The notes: generated by a model from the sequence alone, not told the origin. DNA of 12,792 nt from Smittium culicis (GCA_001970855.1 LSSN01003921.1:1-12792), one strand, 5' to 3'. Positions 1 through 8,626 are shown, numbered from the stretch's first letter. A program made the numbers and translations.

Positions 1-290
1 GTGGTAGGTAAAGCTGTTTTTTTTTGTGCTTTGCTTTTTTTTTTAGTTTTTTTGTGTAGGCTTTTTTTTGTTTCGCAAATTAGTCGAAATAATCAAATTC
101 GTTAAATTCGGCGATTTGCGTACTTTTTTTTTTCTCGATTTGGCTAATTAAAACCGTGCACCAAACTTGGGCACTTACAATTTAATTGCAAAAGTTAAAC
201 TTTGTCTAAAGAGACCAAACTTGTACCAAAATGTAGCTCTTGGCTAGGTCAACAAAGTTAAATTAATAAGTTAAAGTCGATAGACTACGC
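1..290. other. Non-coding left edge with T-tracts
   Basis: No reading frame or RNA gene is recognisable here. The first 135 bases carry repeated runs of 7-11 T separated by short mixed sequence. An imperfect inverted repeat lies at about 76-120, with outer arms GCAAAT / ATTTGC. The stretch abuts the first copy of the tandem repeat at 291. It could be a promoter or terminator flank of a gene outside the window, but nothing in the sequence decides this. Confidence 0.4.
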
Positions 291-652
291 GTTCGACGGT
301 TATAGTCAATTTTATTTAGTCAGGGCGTAAAAAAAAGTGAATAGTAGATAAGAAATAAAATTTTATAGATTCTCTAATCCTATTGGCTCGCCCAAGAAAA
401 ACTTTTCTAAGAGAGAGAGAGAGAGGTGCGTGTTCGATGGTTATAGTCAATTTTATTTAGTAAGGGCGTAAAAAAAAAGTGAATAGTAGATAAGAAATAA
501 AATTTTATAGATTCTCTAATCCTATTGGCTCGCCCAAGAAAAACTTTTCTAAGAGAGAGAGAGAGAGATAAGTGAATAGTAGATAAGAAATAAAATTTTA
601 TAGATTCTCTATTCCTATTGGCTCGCCCAAGAAAAACTTTTCTAAGAGAGAG
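291..652. repeat. Tandem copies of a gene 3' end joined by GA microsatellites
   Basis: Copy 1 (291-425) and copy 2 (432-568) lie 141 bp apart and are nearly identical. Copy 3 (571-652) lacks the first ~45 bases of the unit. Each copy ends in ACTTTTCTAA followed by a GA run. A fourth, isolated 26-base match to that end sits at 783-808 and is identical to 401-426. Read on the minus strand, every copy contains the same short open end, LEKFFLGEPIG(L or I)ENL, then TAA and an AT-rich 3' UTR-like tail. Only copy 3 is joined in frame to further coding-like sequence (598-780). The simplest view is that the last codons and 3' UTR of that gene were duplicated downstream, with the CT/GA microsatellite as breakpoint. 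On the minus strand the unit begins with a CT run followed by TTAG, which also resembles a 3' splice site. Confidence 0.85.
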
Positions 653-780
653 TGGTCGACGATTTTCATGTTCGACAGGCGCTGGGCGGTCCGGAATGTG
701 CCCATACGCATTTTTCCAATGTCCTGAAGGCCCAGCTTCAGGTCCGGATACATAGCTTGAAGGTCAACCCAGTTGCCTTT
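598..780 (-). pseudogene. Coding-like C-terminal fragment of an unidentified protein
   Basis: Sixty codons are open on the minus strand, from just after an in-frame TAA (781-783) to a TAA at 598-600. The stretch 653-780 is close to 50% G+C in a ~30% G+C neighbourhood. Its translation has balanced, protein-like composition, for example NWVDLQAMYPDLKLGLQDIG near the start and SLLEKFFLGEPIGIENL at the end. There is no credible start codon, and the frame is broken upstream at a CT microsatellite. It is therefore either the last exon of an intron-containing gene or a decayed gene. I do not recognise the family. The block 'VDLQ..YPDLKLGLQDI' faintly recalls the region before the last motif of 3'-5' DEDD exonucleases, but this is a guess. 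The + strand is also open over part of this stretch, so the orientation rests on composition and on the in-frame join to the repeated 3' end. Confidence 0.45.
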
Positions 781-813
781 TTACTTTTCTAAGAGAGAGA
801 GAGAGAGGAGAAT

Positions 814-952
814 CACTTATACTTTGCAGTATAAGTGTTGTGGGCACGCGGATGCCGTTCAAAAATTTGGCTGTTTCCAGCTCAAAATTTTGCTCGGTAG
901 TGCCAGCTCGAAGCTGGCTCAAAGATTGTTCATAATCACTCCCAAGGAGTGA
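814..952 (-). other. Cluster of perfect short hairpins, possible structured RNA
   Basis: Three perfect stem-loops lie within 139 bases: 814-823/828-837 (10 bp, 4-base loop), 902-908/912-918 (7 bp, 3-base loop) and 936-942/946-952 (7 bp, 3-base loop). Two weaker 4-bp stems lie between them, at 870-873/878-881 and 843-846/853-856. On the minus strand two of the loops read GCAA and GAAA, both of the GNRA tetraloop class, so the minus strand is the better candidate for a folded RNA. The block is also richer in G+C than its surroundings, as structural RNA genes often are in AT-rich genomes. It matches no tRNA, and I could not fit it to U1, U2, U4, U5, U6 or SRP RNA. A competing view is protein coding: a minus-strand frame without ATG is open from 1036 to 767 (90 codons), out of frame with 598-780, with a possible short GT-AG intron inside it. 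The two explanations cannot both hold. Confidence 0.3.
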
Positions 953-1247
953 GATTTTCTGAGATAGAATATGGCAAGTAATTGGAAAAAAACACGAAAA
1001 TACCTCAGAAATCGACGTCCAGGTATGATATTTAACCTAGTGTGACAATAATCGATTTAAATACGGTGCGTTTACTTAAATGTTAATTATTAGTATATTA
1101 ATAAAATAACAAAAATAGAATAATAGAACGAAAAAGAATTGCTAGAATAAATAATATTGAGAAAGTAGGAAAGATAGATTGGGCGGAGGGTAAAGGTATT
1201 ATTAGATTATCTAAAATGGACAGGGTTAATAGTTTAATTGAATGAAA

Positions 1248-2555
1248 TTAGGCTTCATCATCGAAATTTTCTTTTTGGCTGACTTCGTTTGTTTCAGTAG
1301 TTTTGGAACAGATGTAGTACATGAATGGGATAGCGATGTTAAGGATTGCCATATTAGCAATGAGCTGAGGAGTTGGTTTGACACCACCAGAGTCGATGGC
1401 CCAAGAGACAGCAGCACCAGCGGATTGGACACCCTTGTAGAAACCGACGTATCTGGATAGAACGGTACTGTCATTGGAGAAAGAACCGATAAGCCAGTAG
1501 GCCAAACTTTGCCATGCAGAATCGGCGAGACCCATGAAAGCATAAAGGATGACAGGGGCAGCGTATTTTCTACCAGTAGTCTTGAAGTCATAAAGAGGAG
1601 CAGTTTTGTCTCTAACACTAGCGAAAGATCTGTGTTGGAAAATTGTAAGGATCCAAACTAGATTGAAAAGGATGAAGATAACAGTAGTTCCCATGTATGC
1701 ACGGCTTTTACGTGATCTCTTAGAGTCCAAGATGAGCGAGTAAATGTAGGCACCAAGCATTTGGAAGCCCCAGTAAAAGATGTTGTTGAATCCTCTTGAT
1801 TGAGTGGTGAAGTGGGGAGCATTGTAAAGACCGAATTGGTAAGAGTAGAAGAAGTTTGATGAGAAACTCATGAAGAAGAGGGAGAGCATAGAAGGATTGG
1901 CAAAGAGTTTCAAAATTTCGACGAATTCGCCAATAACATTTTCTTGTTTGGAGACGATGACTTCAGAGCCATCAGAACGGATAACTCTTGATGGAGGAGC
2001 CAAAGCAAAGCAGAGACAGGCACCAATGACTTCAATGATCAAGAAGGCGATATAACCACCATCTGATAGACCTTTATCACCACTGTTCATAGCAGTGGGG
2101 ATGATACTTCCGAGAACGCCACCGAGATTGAAGATACTCCAGAAGATGAAGATATAATTTCCTTTTTCGTGTTCAAGTGGGTAAGAGGTCATTATCATGC
2201 CTTGACCGGCCCAGAGGACACCAGCACCCATACCGAGGATGGCACCAGCAGCAATAGTGAAAGAACCGTTTCCGGTGTGATTTAAGTAGAGATAAGAGCC
2301 GGAGTATAGAGCATAAGTGAGAGCAGACAAAAACATGGTGAATCTGATACCAGCGACATTGACAATACCACCACCGATGAGACCAAATACAGAGAAAGTG
2401 ACGTAGAGAGCAGTGTTACCTTTGGAGGCAGTAGTGGTATCGACTTGGCCACCACCACCTAAAGCGTTCAAGGCGTTAAACATACCAGGAACACAGAAGC
2501 AGATGAAGCCTACCATGCATACTTGGAAGAAGGAACTATTGTAGTTGAGCCCCAT
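1248..2555 (-). CDS. UNC-93-like (DUF895) major-facilitator-type membrane protein
   Basis: This is a complete 435-residue protein with no intron. It has about twelve hydrophobic segments, near residues 9-29, 49-69, 73-91, 99-123, 132-153, 167-186, 221-240, 256-275, 286-306, 332-355, 367-386 and 398-416. A hydrophilic central loop (187-220) carries APPSRVIRSDGSEV, a pattern typical of fungal UNC-93-like proteins. The glycine-rich stretch GAILGMGAGVLWAGQG (103-118) and GNYIFIFWSIFNLGGVLGS (132-150) also fit the UNC-93 family of the MFS fold. The C-terminus is short and acidic (KENFDDEA). Fungal members are integral membrane proteins of unproven substrate; animal UNC-93 regulates a potassium channel. 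The start is the first ATG of the frame, with an A-rich leader and A at -3. Length is in the normal fungal range, so the gene looks intact. Pyrimidine-rich DNA, CCCCT motifs and a TATA box lie upstream. The substrate cannot be told from sequence. Confidence 0.9.
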   Translation of the reverse strand: MGLNYNSSFFQVCMVGFICFCVPGMFNALNALGGGGQVDTTTASKGNTALYVTFSVFGLIGGGIVNVAGIRFTMFLSALTYALYSGSYLYLNHTGNGSFTIAAGAILGMGAGVLWAGQGMIMTSYPLEHEKGNYIFIFWSIFNLGGVLGSIIPTAMNSGDKGLSDGGYIAFLIIEVIGACLCFALAPPSRVIRSDGSEVIVSKQENVIGEFVEILKLFANPSMLSLFFMSFSSNFFYSYQFGLYNAPHFTTQSRGFNNIFYWGFQMLGAYIYSLILDSKRSRKSRAYMGTTVIFILFNLVWILTIFQHRSFASVRDKTAPLYDFKTTGRKYAAPVILYAFMGLADSAWQSLAYWLIGSFSNDSTVLSRYVGFYKGVQSAGAAVSWAIDSGGVKPTPQLIANMAILNIAIPFMYYICSKTTETNEVSQKENFDDEA

Positions 2556-2586
2556 TTTTTTAGAAGGAGTATATTATTAGAGTTGC

Positions 2587-2598
2587 AGGGGAGAGGGG
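2587..2598 (-). promoter_or_regulatory. CCCCT (STRE-like) motifs in the transporter leader
   Basis: AGGGG occurs at 2587-2591 and 2594-2598, and again at 2687-2691, so the minus strand reads CCCCT three times within 140 bp upstream of the transporter ATG. In Saccharomyces this is the core of the stress response element bound by Msn2/Msn4-type zinc fingers. The first two lie only ~32-43 bp from the ATG and may sit inside the 5' UTR, as part of its general CT-richness. Function is inferred. Confidence 0.3.
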
Positions 2599-2716
2599 GT
2601 TTTATTTAGGGTTATAAGATTAAAGTGATTATTAACAGATATTAAAGAACAGTTAGATTGAATTATTTTTCGAGATTAATATTATGAGGGGAGACAATAA
2701 ACAGGCCGAATAAAGG

Positions 2717-2724
2717 CTTATATA
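2717..2724 (-). promoter_or_regulatory. TATA box of the UNC-93-like gene
   Basis: The minus strand reads TATATAAG, about 162 bp upstream of the ATG at 2555. That spacing allows a normal yeast distance between TATA box and transcription start. A very similar TATATAAAG precedes the orphan gene at 6073 at a similar spacing. Confidence 0.5.
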
Positions 2725-5700
2725 GAGATTTTGAACCTGAAACTGATATGGGAAGAGAAGTTTGTTTTGAGGAACCAGAGCGAAGGTTAATAGTAAGGGT
2801 AAATTCAAATCATATATTGTCGACAATTATGATTATTGTTCAGGAGTAAATTATGTTATCTAATGTTTGTTTACAAATTAGTATTTTTTGACACTTGTTT
2901 TGAGATTTTTAGCATTTATTTAGTACTTATTTTAGTAGCTGTTTTGGGAATATAGATTGGGCTTACTCAAATTTATCCAGCACTTTTGCCCTTTTTTTCA
3001 CGCTATTTTATTTTCACCAGTAATTTCATTGGGCTGGCTTTCTTTCAACAGTGATTTGGGTCATTTGATACGAGAATCTTGGGGACAGTAGAACTAACTT
3101 TCGCTCGATTATTATTTGTTAATAATTATTAGGAAGAATTATTAGCTGCTCTATTTAATCCATTCGATATATGTCGAGTTAGAATTAAAGTCCAAAACAG
3201 TGTTTGAAGTTGACGAAAAAAGAACTGGTTAATGTTCCGCTGTTCAAAATAGTACACAGTATCTATAAGCATAATTTAATTATCCTCATCAGCAGTTTTG
3301 TAGCTAAGCGGCAAATTGACGCGCTATTTGGGCAGTCAATTGGTGAATTCACTGTCACGAATGACTAATCGCAACTAATAATGCCATAGGCTTAACTAAA
3401 TTATATCCAATAAATAGTTATGGTAATTTCAAGATTTAATATCTGTGCGCATTTGGATAATATTCAATTATGATTTGATACGATAGATGATTTGCTGATA
3501 TAACGTAAATATTGTAATCAAGTTTATCCAATTATTTTTATTTCTATACGCTATTACCAATTTCAGACAGCAAAGCGCATTTTGTTATTTGAAATGGGTA
3601 TATTTTACTCGAATTAGAAACTCTATCTTGCTATCTTGTCATTTTTCTAAAATTAAATTACATGTATATTTAGACTCTTTGCTTTTAATAAGTATACTAT
3701 ATTTAATTTGATCCTGAAATTATTCCGTCAGGTTTATTAATACACTTTGACCATTTAAACGTTCCAAACAAATTACTGGTTTTGTTTATGAGAAAATACC
3801 AATTATCTAGGTACAGGCTCACTCTCCGCCAAAGCGCACTGCACTCCTCCCCACACACATCACCGATTTATTTGCAAAACGTTGAGCAATTTGGCAAACA
3901 ACCAGAGAATAAGTTGTTTGGGAATATTCTGTTAGTTTAGTAAGCGTGAAAATGCATAATTTCGGGCACATGGCCATGATACAGTTAATTTTGACTCAAT
4001 TAATCATCATTATATCACTTACTCAAATCTCTGCAATTTCAAGATAAAAGAAATCAGTCAGCCTAATTAATAGCTTCTCAAAACCGACCACATGATTAAT
4101 AATAGCTGCGAACTATCCGTGCATTTCATCCATCACCGCTTTGAAGCTGAGCATTTTTTGCCCTATGTTATATAAACCTAATGACTTAGTTTCGTAAATT
4201 GGTGTTCAATTGCAAACACTTTTATAAAATTTTCATCTATAAACCATACCCAATGCCATAAACCGTTCAGATAAAAGCTAGGGGTAATTGCCTTTATTAT
4301 AGCCTCATCGCCATATCCTCCCTATCATTCATGGCCGAGGTCTAAGATTCCATCTATTTTTTTTTCTGATTAACGCCATCTATTTTCAATAGCTGCATTT
4401 TTACATAATGGGCTGCCTAATATGTAAGCGCAATCTGATTTTCTGTGGATAATTTTTTTTTATGGCGAAGAATCAAAGGATCTTTTTCGGTCTTTTAATT
4501 GTCGCCCCATTCGCCGCTCCCTATACTTCTCTACGAAAATCTAATAATGATATCACACCACTTCTCCTCCCTGTTCCTTCTCTCCATATACTACTCTTAT
4601 CGCTGATCTCTCTTCACGCTATCTACACTCCAATTACCAAATCTATTTCAATATTACCACTTGCACTCAGTGCGCCCAATAGCCTCAAATATACTTATCA
4701 CCTCTCGGAACACTAATTCTCTATCCCTTGCTCCCCACCTCATCCCACCCAATGTCAGCCCACTAGCGCATTTGCTACCCAATTTAGCGTTTCGATTTAC
4801 CCTTGCGCTCTTACTCCGCCTCGCCATATTCCTTTTATCGTCCTGAACACACTTTTCATCTCTATAACTATACCTCTTTGCTTTCTATTTATCATTAATC
4901 ACCCCCCCACCCACCCTTGTGCCTAAATAATACTAAACAATTTTATTTAATTCAAAGGCTACCTCCCATACGCCACTAACATCTCTAAATTCGCTTTTAT
5001 CCCCTTTATTTCATATAATAGTTCTTAACTGCTCATCCCCTTATTGCCAAGCCTAGCTACAGATTCGTCTTGCTCTATTTTATCATACTTAGTTTCTCCT
5101 AAGTTACAAGTCTACTACTATTTGCTAAATAAACAACCCTGATAAATCACCCCCCCTCCCCATTTACACTCCACAATACGCCGCTTATTTCTCGGATATA
5201 ATTTTATCAAATCCCCGTGTAATTTACCCTTTGCAAAACCTATCTCTAAATACCTAAGCCTAAATCTAAAACACCATATTATCACTCTGAGATTATAATA
5301 CCTTCTTTCTTGTAATTTATGAATATTACCCCTAAATTACGCCCCCTCCCCTCAGCTAATCCTTTCAGAGATGGTTGACTTTTTGCCAACTGACAACATC
5401 TCCCAACCTTATTCCAAATCGTTAAATTATTATGCAAATACAATGTTTTATTCGATAATAATTATAATTCGCCCAAAATATACTAAACTTTAAATCATTT
5501 ATCCAATTATATTTTTATAAAGCTATTAAGATTGTTGAGCCCCAGAAATAATTGATATAAACACGATTACTACCCCCCTTTTATACCAACAAACTACCAA
5601 ATCTATCAATTTCAGGATACTCTAAATTTGCACACTGAAATAGCCACTATTTAATTTTATTTAAACAATGTACCAAAAAGCAAAGCTGGCCTTGGCTTGA

Positions 5701-5726
5701 AAACGACTTGGCTCAAGCTCCCATTT
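2725..5726. other. Long intergenic stretch without a recognisable gene
   Basis: I see no gene, tRNA or transposon here. The + strand is G-rich up to about 2.95 kb and then becomes C-rich. The asymmetry is extreme from about 4.3 to 5.6 kb; a hand count over 4561-5220 gives about 217 C against 52 G. The short open frames at 4462-4716 and 4661-4846 are made of Leu, Ser, Pro and Ile because of this CT-richness and are not credible genes. Poly-C runs occur at 4902-4908, 5150-5156 and 5342-5346. The stretch may contain the promoter of an unannotated rightward transcript. Confidence 0.5.
4902..4916 (-). other. G-quadruplex motif
   Basis: The + strand reads C7-A-C3-A-C3, so the minus strand reads G3-T-G3-T-G7, which provides four runs of at least three G with loops of one base. 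This meets the usual G-quadruplex pattern. It lies in the most C-biased part of the intergenic region. Neighbouring C-runs (5150-5161, 5342-5351) have the form C5-7-T-C4 and provide fewer runs. Confidence 0.6.
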
Positions 5727-5855
5727 AACTTTATTATAACACAATGTGTACCATAGCTTTATTATAACACAATGTGTATAATAGCTTTATTATAACACAA
5801 TGTGTATAATAGCTTTATTATAACTCGATGTGTATCATAGCCTTATTATAACTCA
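5727..5855. repeat. 28-bp minisatellite, about 4.6 copies
   Basis: Units start at 5727, 5755, 5783 and 5811, with a partial fifth at 5839-5855. The consensus begins AGCTTTATTATAACACAA and ends TGTGTATAAT. Copies 2 and 3 are identical; copies 1, 4 and 5 carry point changes (ACC or ATC for ATA near the end, TCG for CAA in copy 4). Each unit holds a near-palindrome, ATTATAACAC-AAT-GTGTATAAT, with one extra A in the left arm. The array ends 23 bp before a TATA box and ~220 bp before the orphan gene, so it may act as repeated binding sites for a dimeric regulator. Confidence 0.95.
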
Positions 5856-5877
5856 TCTTAATATTTTAACTCTACAT

Positions 5878-5885
5878 TATATAAA
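5878..5885 (+). promoter_or_regulatory. TATA box of the orphan gene
   Basis: TATATAAAG lies on the + strand 187 bp before the ATG at 6073 and 23 bp after the end of the 28-bp repeat array. Spacing and sequence resemble the TATA box of the UNC-93-like gene. Confidence 0.5.
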
Positions 5886-6072
5886 GAGGAGATGCATGTA
5901 GGTATTTTTTTCGGGCATCATACTTTTTTTTGATTTTTTTATTACTCGAAAATATTAAAATAAACAATACTTTTAAACCTTTATAAAAATTACCTACTCT
6001 AGTGGTACGATTTAATAATTAACTTTTACATTTAGCACATTTTACAAGTCTCACATCGCAATTTAACCTACC

Positions 6073-6396
6073 ATGAACGATAAAGATCCTTATGCAATCC
6101 AGCTAGCAAATTATTGCCAAATTTGCCATGCTCCATGTTTGTACATACGTCAGAGAGTCACTCCTGAAGAATGGAAAGCTAGTTCAAATCCATCTAGCAC
6201 CAACTGGCTTACAGGAATCATACCACATAAATTCGAAAGTCATTATGGATCGCACAAACATTTAGATATCGCTGAAATCAATAAGAGTTTCAGAAATTCT
6301 AAAGATATAAAGAGACTAAGAGAAATTTATGGCATTAAAATATTTGATATGGGCGGTTTGTATAAAGAGGATCAAGAGCTTACGTATATGAAGTAG
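6073..6396 (+). CDS. Orphan 107-residue protein with a Cys/His cluster
   Basis: I do not recognise this protein. The frame runs from an ATG with A at -3 (CTACCATG) to TAG followed directly by TAA. Its composition is mixed and protein-like, unlike the low-complexity frames nearby, and an open frame this long is unlikely by chance at this A+T content. Residues 15-22 read CQICHAPC, giving C15-x2-C18-H19-x2-C22. Four histidines follow at 52, 57, 61 and 63. Together these could bind a metal, but the spacing matches no zinc finger I know. Other landmarks are TPEEWKASSNPSSTNWLTGI (30-49) and a basic, probably helical segment, KSFRNSKDIKRLREIYGIK (71-89). There is no signal peptide or membrane segment, so a cytosolic or nuclear protein is likely. 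A minisatellite and TATA box precede it and AATAAA follows it, which supports a transcribed gene. It could instead be one exon or a remnant of a larger gene. Confidence 0.6.
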   Translation: MNDKDPYAIQLANYCQICHAPCLYIRQRVTPEEWKASSNPSSTNWLTGIIPHKFESHYGSHKHLDIAEINKSFRNSKDIKRLREIYGIKIFDMGGLYKEDQELTYMK

Positions 6397-6410
6397 TAAA
6401 CGAATCAGTA

Positions 6411-6416
6411 AATAAA
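6411..6416 (+). terminator. Polyadenylation signal of the orphan gene
   Basis: AATAAA lies 15 bases after the stop codon at 6394-6396, in AT-rich sequence. This is the usual eukaryotic signal, but in DNA this rich in A and T it is weak evidence alone. Confidence 0.35.
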
Positions 6417-7421
6417 CATTTATCCGCTGCCATAATTATTCGGAATATTCCACTTTACCACTACTCTGAAAAAATTGTGAAAATATATGTACCCACTACC
6501 ATTACAAACACTACCACCCCCCCCCGATTCCTTATTTGTGATTAATATCAGATACTATTACTAAGCCTTTTTTTTTCTCCGATAAAAAAAAAACTTTTTC
6601 TCTAAATGTTCTATTTAATAATCGTATTTATACTTATAATAAATAAAATAAACTCTTTAAAAAAAACTTATGCTAAATATAAAACTAAGCCTTATCAAAG
6701 TATCAATTTTTTAACAAGTAGCTAATAACAAAATATATGCATTTTTCCCGCCAATTAGTTTGCTAGTTATGGACACATTATTAATAGCTGAATAGGCTAT
6801 GCTTAAAATCTACTAAAAAATAATGCTTTAGTAAACCTATATGATTTTAATTACAATTTTTCTTTTTTTTTATCGCGTCTATAGATATCATTTTAAAGTT
6901 TTAAATACCAATAGCATCAAGGTTCAAATGTATAAACATTTCAACGAAGATGTATACCTCAATAAAATAATACTTATGTTAAGACCAAAAAAATTCATTC
7001 ATTAGTACCGTACTCCAATCTTTTGGATATATGAATGCAAATCCCGTTTACTGCTGACTTAAAAAAAGCTACAAATAACTATCGATTTGATAGCTTTAGC
7101 ACATTTATTATTTATCTATTTTATTATGATTCAAAATATTTATTTAAACCCCAATCAAATTTTTAATATAATAGCATTTATAAAAAGCTATTAGATTATA
7201 TCACTGTACTAAACAATATATATGGGGAGACTCTTTTCAACAATGAAACATTAACCAGTTCCTTTTTCATCAACTTTTAACTTTATTTTGGCTTTAAATT
7301 CTACTTAAGTTATCAATTTAATGGATTAAATTGCTTAGCCAACAAACCTGCCTGATAATTATTTATAAATAGCATTCCAACGGAAAAAAGATCCTCTTTA
7401 TACAAGAATACACCTTGTATT

Positions 7422-7811
7422 AACCCTTTCCGGCGCCAACGCTTTTTAACTTTAATAAAAATCATAATTGGATACTTCTATTAAAATCCATATGTTATTG
7501 GATATACTTAAATTATTGTCCAATAAATTATTAACGCAATATACTGATTTATCGATTAGTCATTTGGTTGGATAATTTTTATAGTTCAAAAAAAGCAAAC
7601 CACGCCATAAAAGATAAACCCTTTCTGTATCTAACACTCTTAAACATATTTAAAAATAATAATTGATTAAGCTAAATAATAATCATTTTTCATTGGATAC
7701 TTTTTATTTAATATAAAACAATCTATTACCATAATATATTGATTTATCAGCTTGTCTTATGGTTGGATAATTTTGATAGTTCAAAAAAAACCTTCCACCC
7801 CTGAAAGGGAT
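7422..7811. repeat. Diverged tandem duplication, 195-bp unit
   Basis: Unit 1 (7422-7616) and unit 2 (7617-7811) share landmarks at exactly 195 bp spacing: AACCCTTTC at 7422 and 7617, TGATTTATC at 7545 and 7740, and GGTTGGATAATTTT at 7566 and 7761 followed by ATAGTTCAAAAAAA. Between landmarks the copies differ at many positions, yet there is no net length change. The duplication is therefore old, or it is kept in register by selection. A weaker partial resemblance to the start of the unit occurs near 7251-7285. The repeat lies inside the AT-rich trough, on the left side of the skew switch. Confidence 0.75.
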
Positions 7812-8594
7812 AAATACAAAAAAAAAAAAGTGCTGATAAATTTACTAAAAAAAAATCCTTAATATTGTAAAATTAAGATAACCTTTTCAAGTTCTTAAAA
7901 AAATATTGCGAAAAAAACGAGATAATACATGTAATATCTAAGCTTAATGTTATAGTTTTTTCGTATTTTCATCAATTTAAACTGTTTTAAATTTTATAAT
8001 TCACCAATCAGTAAACAAAATTCATAATAATTCATTATAAAATATACTATTAATAAATAATAGATTTTAATGACTCTAAAGACCGATTTATATCATTGAT
8101 TTTTTATTTAAAATATAGTTAAACATATAATTTCATAGCAGATTTCAAGTATTAAAAATGTATACTAAATATAAAATGAAAATAGATAGTATTTAAACTA
8201 ATATAAACACACTTTTTCCTCTTGATAAATATTTAAATTTAAAAACTACTATAATCCAACTCTTAAAATATAAATTGAAACCAAATATCCAAACATTATT
8301 TTTTTTTATTAAAAAATTTAATAATATAATTGAGTAACTATTTACTATTGTAAAAAAAGCCTTATGACGATTAAATTGACTATTTTCGCAAGATCTTTTT
8401 TTTGTAGATAAAAATAATTATCTAAAATGGGAAAACCAATCAATTAATGAAAATATCGTTATGTATTTGAGATTAGAAGTATAATAATTCAATTTTAATT
8501 TATTTGGTATTATTTTTGATAATTTATTTGGTTTAATTTTTTTTATGGTAATTAGTAATTATATTAATAATCTTTTAAAGTGCTTTATATATTA

Positions 8595-8626
8595 ATAGTA
8601 TTTTTTGAATTTTTAAAAAATACTAT
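8595..8626. repeat. 12-bp perfect inverted repeat
   Basis: ATAGTATTTTTT (8595-8606) and its exact complement (8615-8626) flank an 8-base loop. It lies within 250 bp of the GC-skew switch. In sequence this AT-rich, hairpins of this size can arise by chance, so function is unproven. Confidence 0.55.

Noticed and set aside
1016..1040. Minus-strand ATACCTGGACG, similar to the 5' end of U1 snRNA
   Set aside because: It lacks the ACTTACCT core that pairs with the splice site, and I saw no Sm site or U1 stem-loop I.
1226..1618. 130-codon minus-strand open frame overlapping the end of the transporter gene
   Set aside because: It is a shifted-frame shadow of the UNC-93-like gene, rich in Ser, Leu and Thr, without family features.
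4462..4846. Two + strand open frames of 84 and 61 codons with hydrophobic character
   Set aside because: Their Leu/Ser/Pro/Ile content follows from the CT-rich composition of the strand. The frames overlap each other and show no conserved motif.
6024..6034. Perfect match to the Saccharomyces ARS consensus (TTTTACATTTA)
   Set aside because: An 11-base AT-rich degenerate motif is expected by chance here, and the organism is probably not a Saccharomyces relative.
6917..6926. GGTTCAAATG, similar to a tRNA B box
   Set aside because: It lacks the final CC, and no acceptor stem or A box lies at the right distance.
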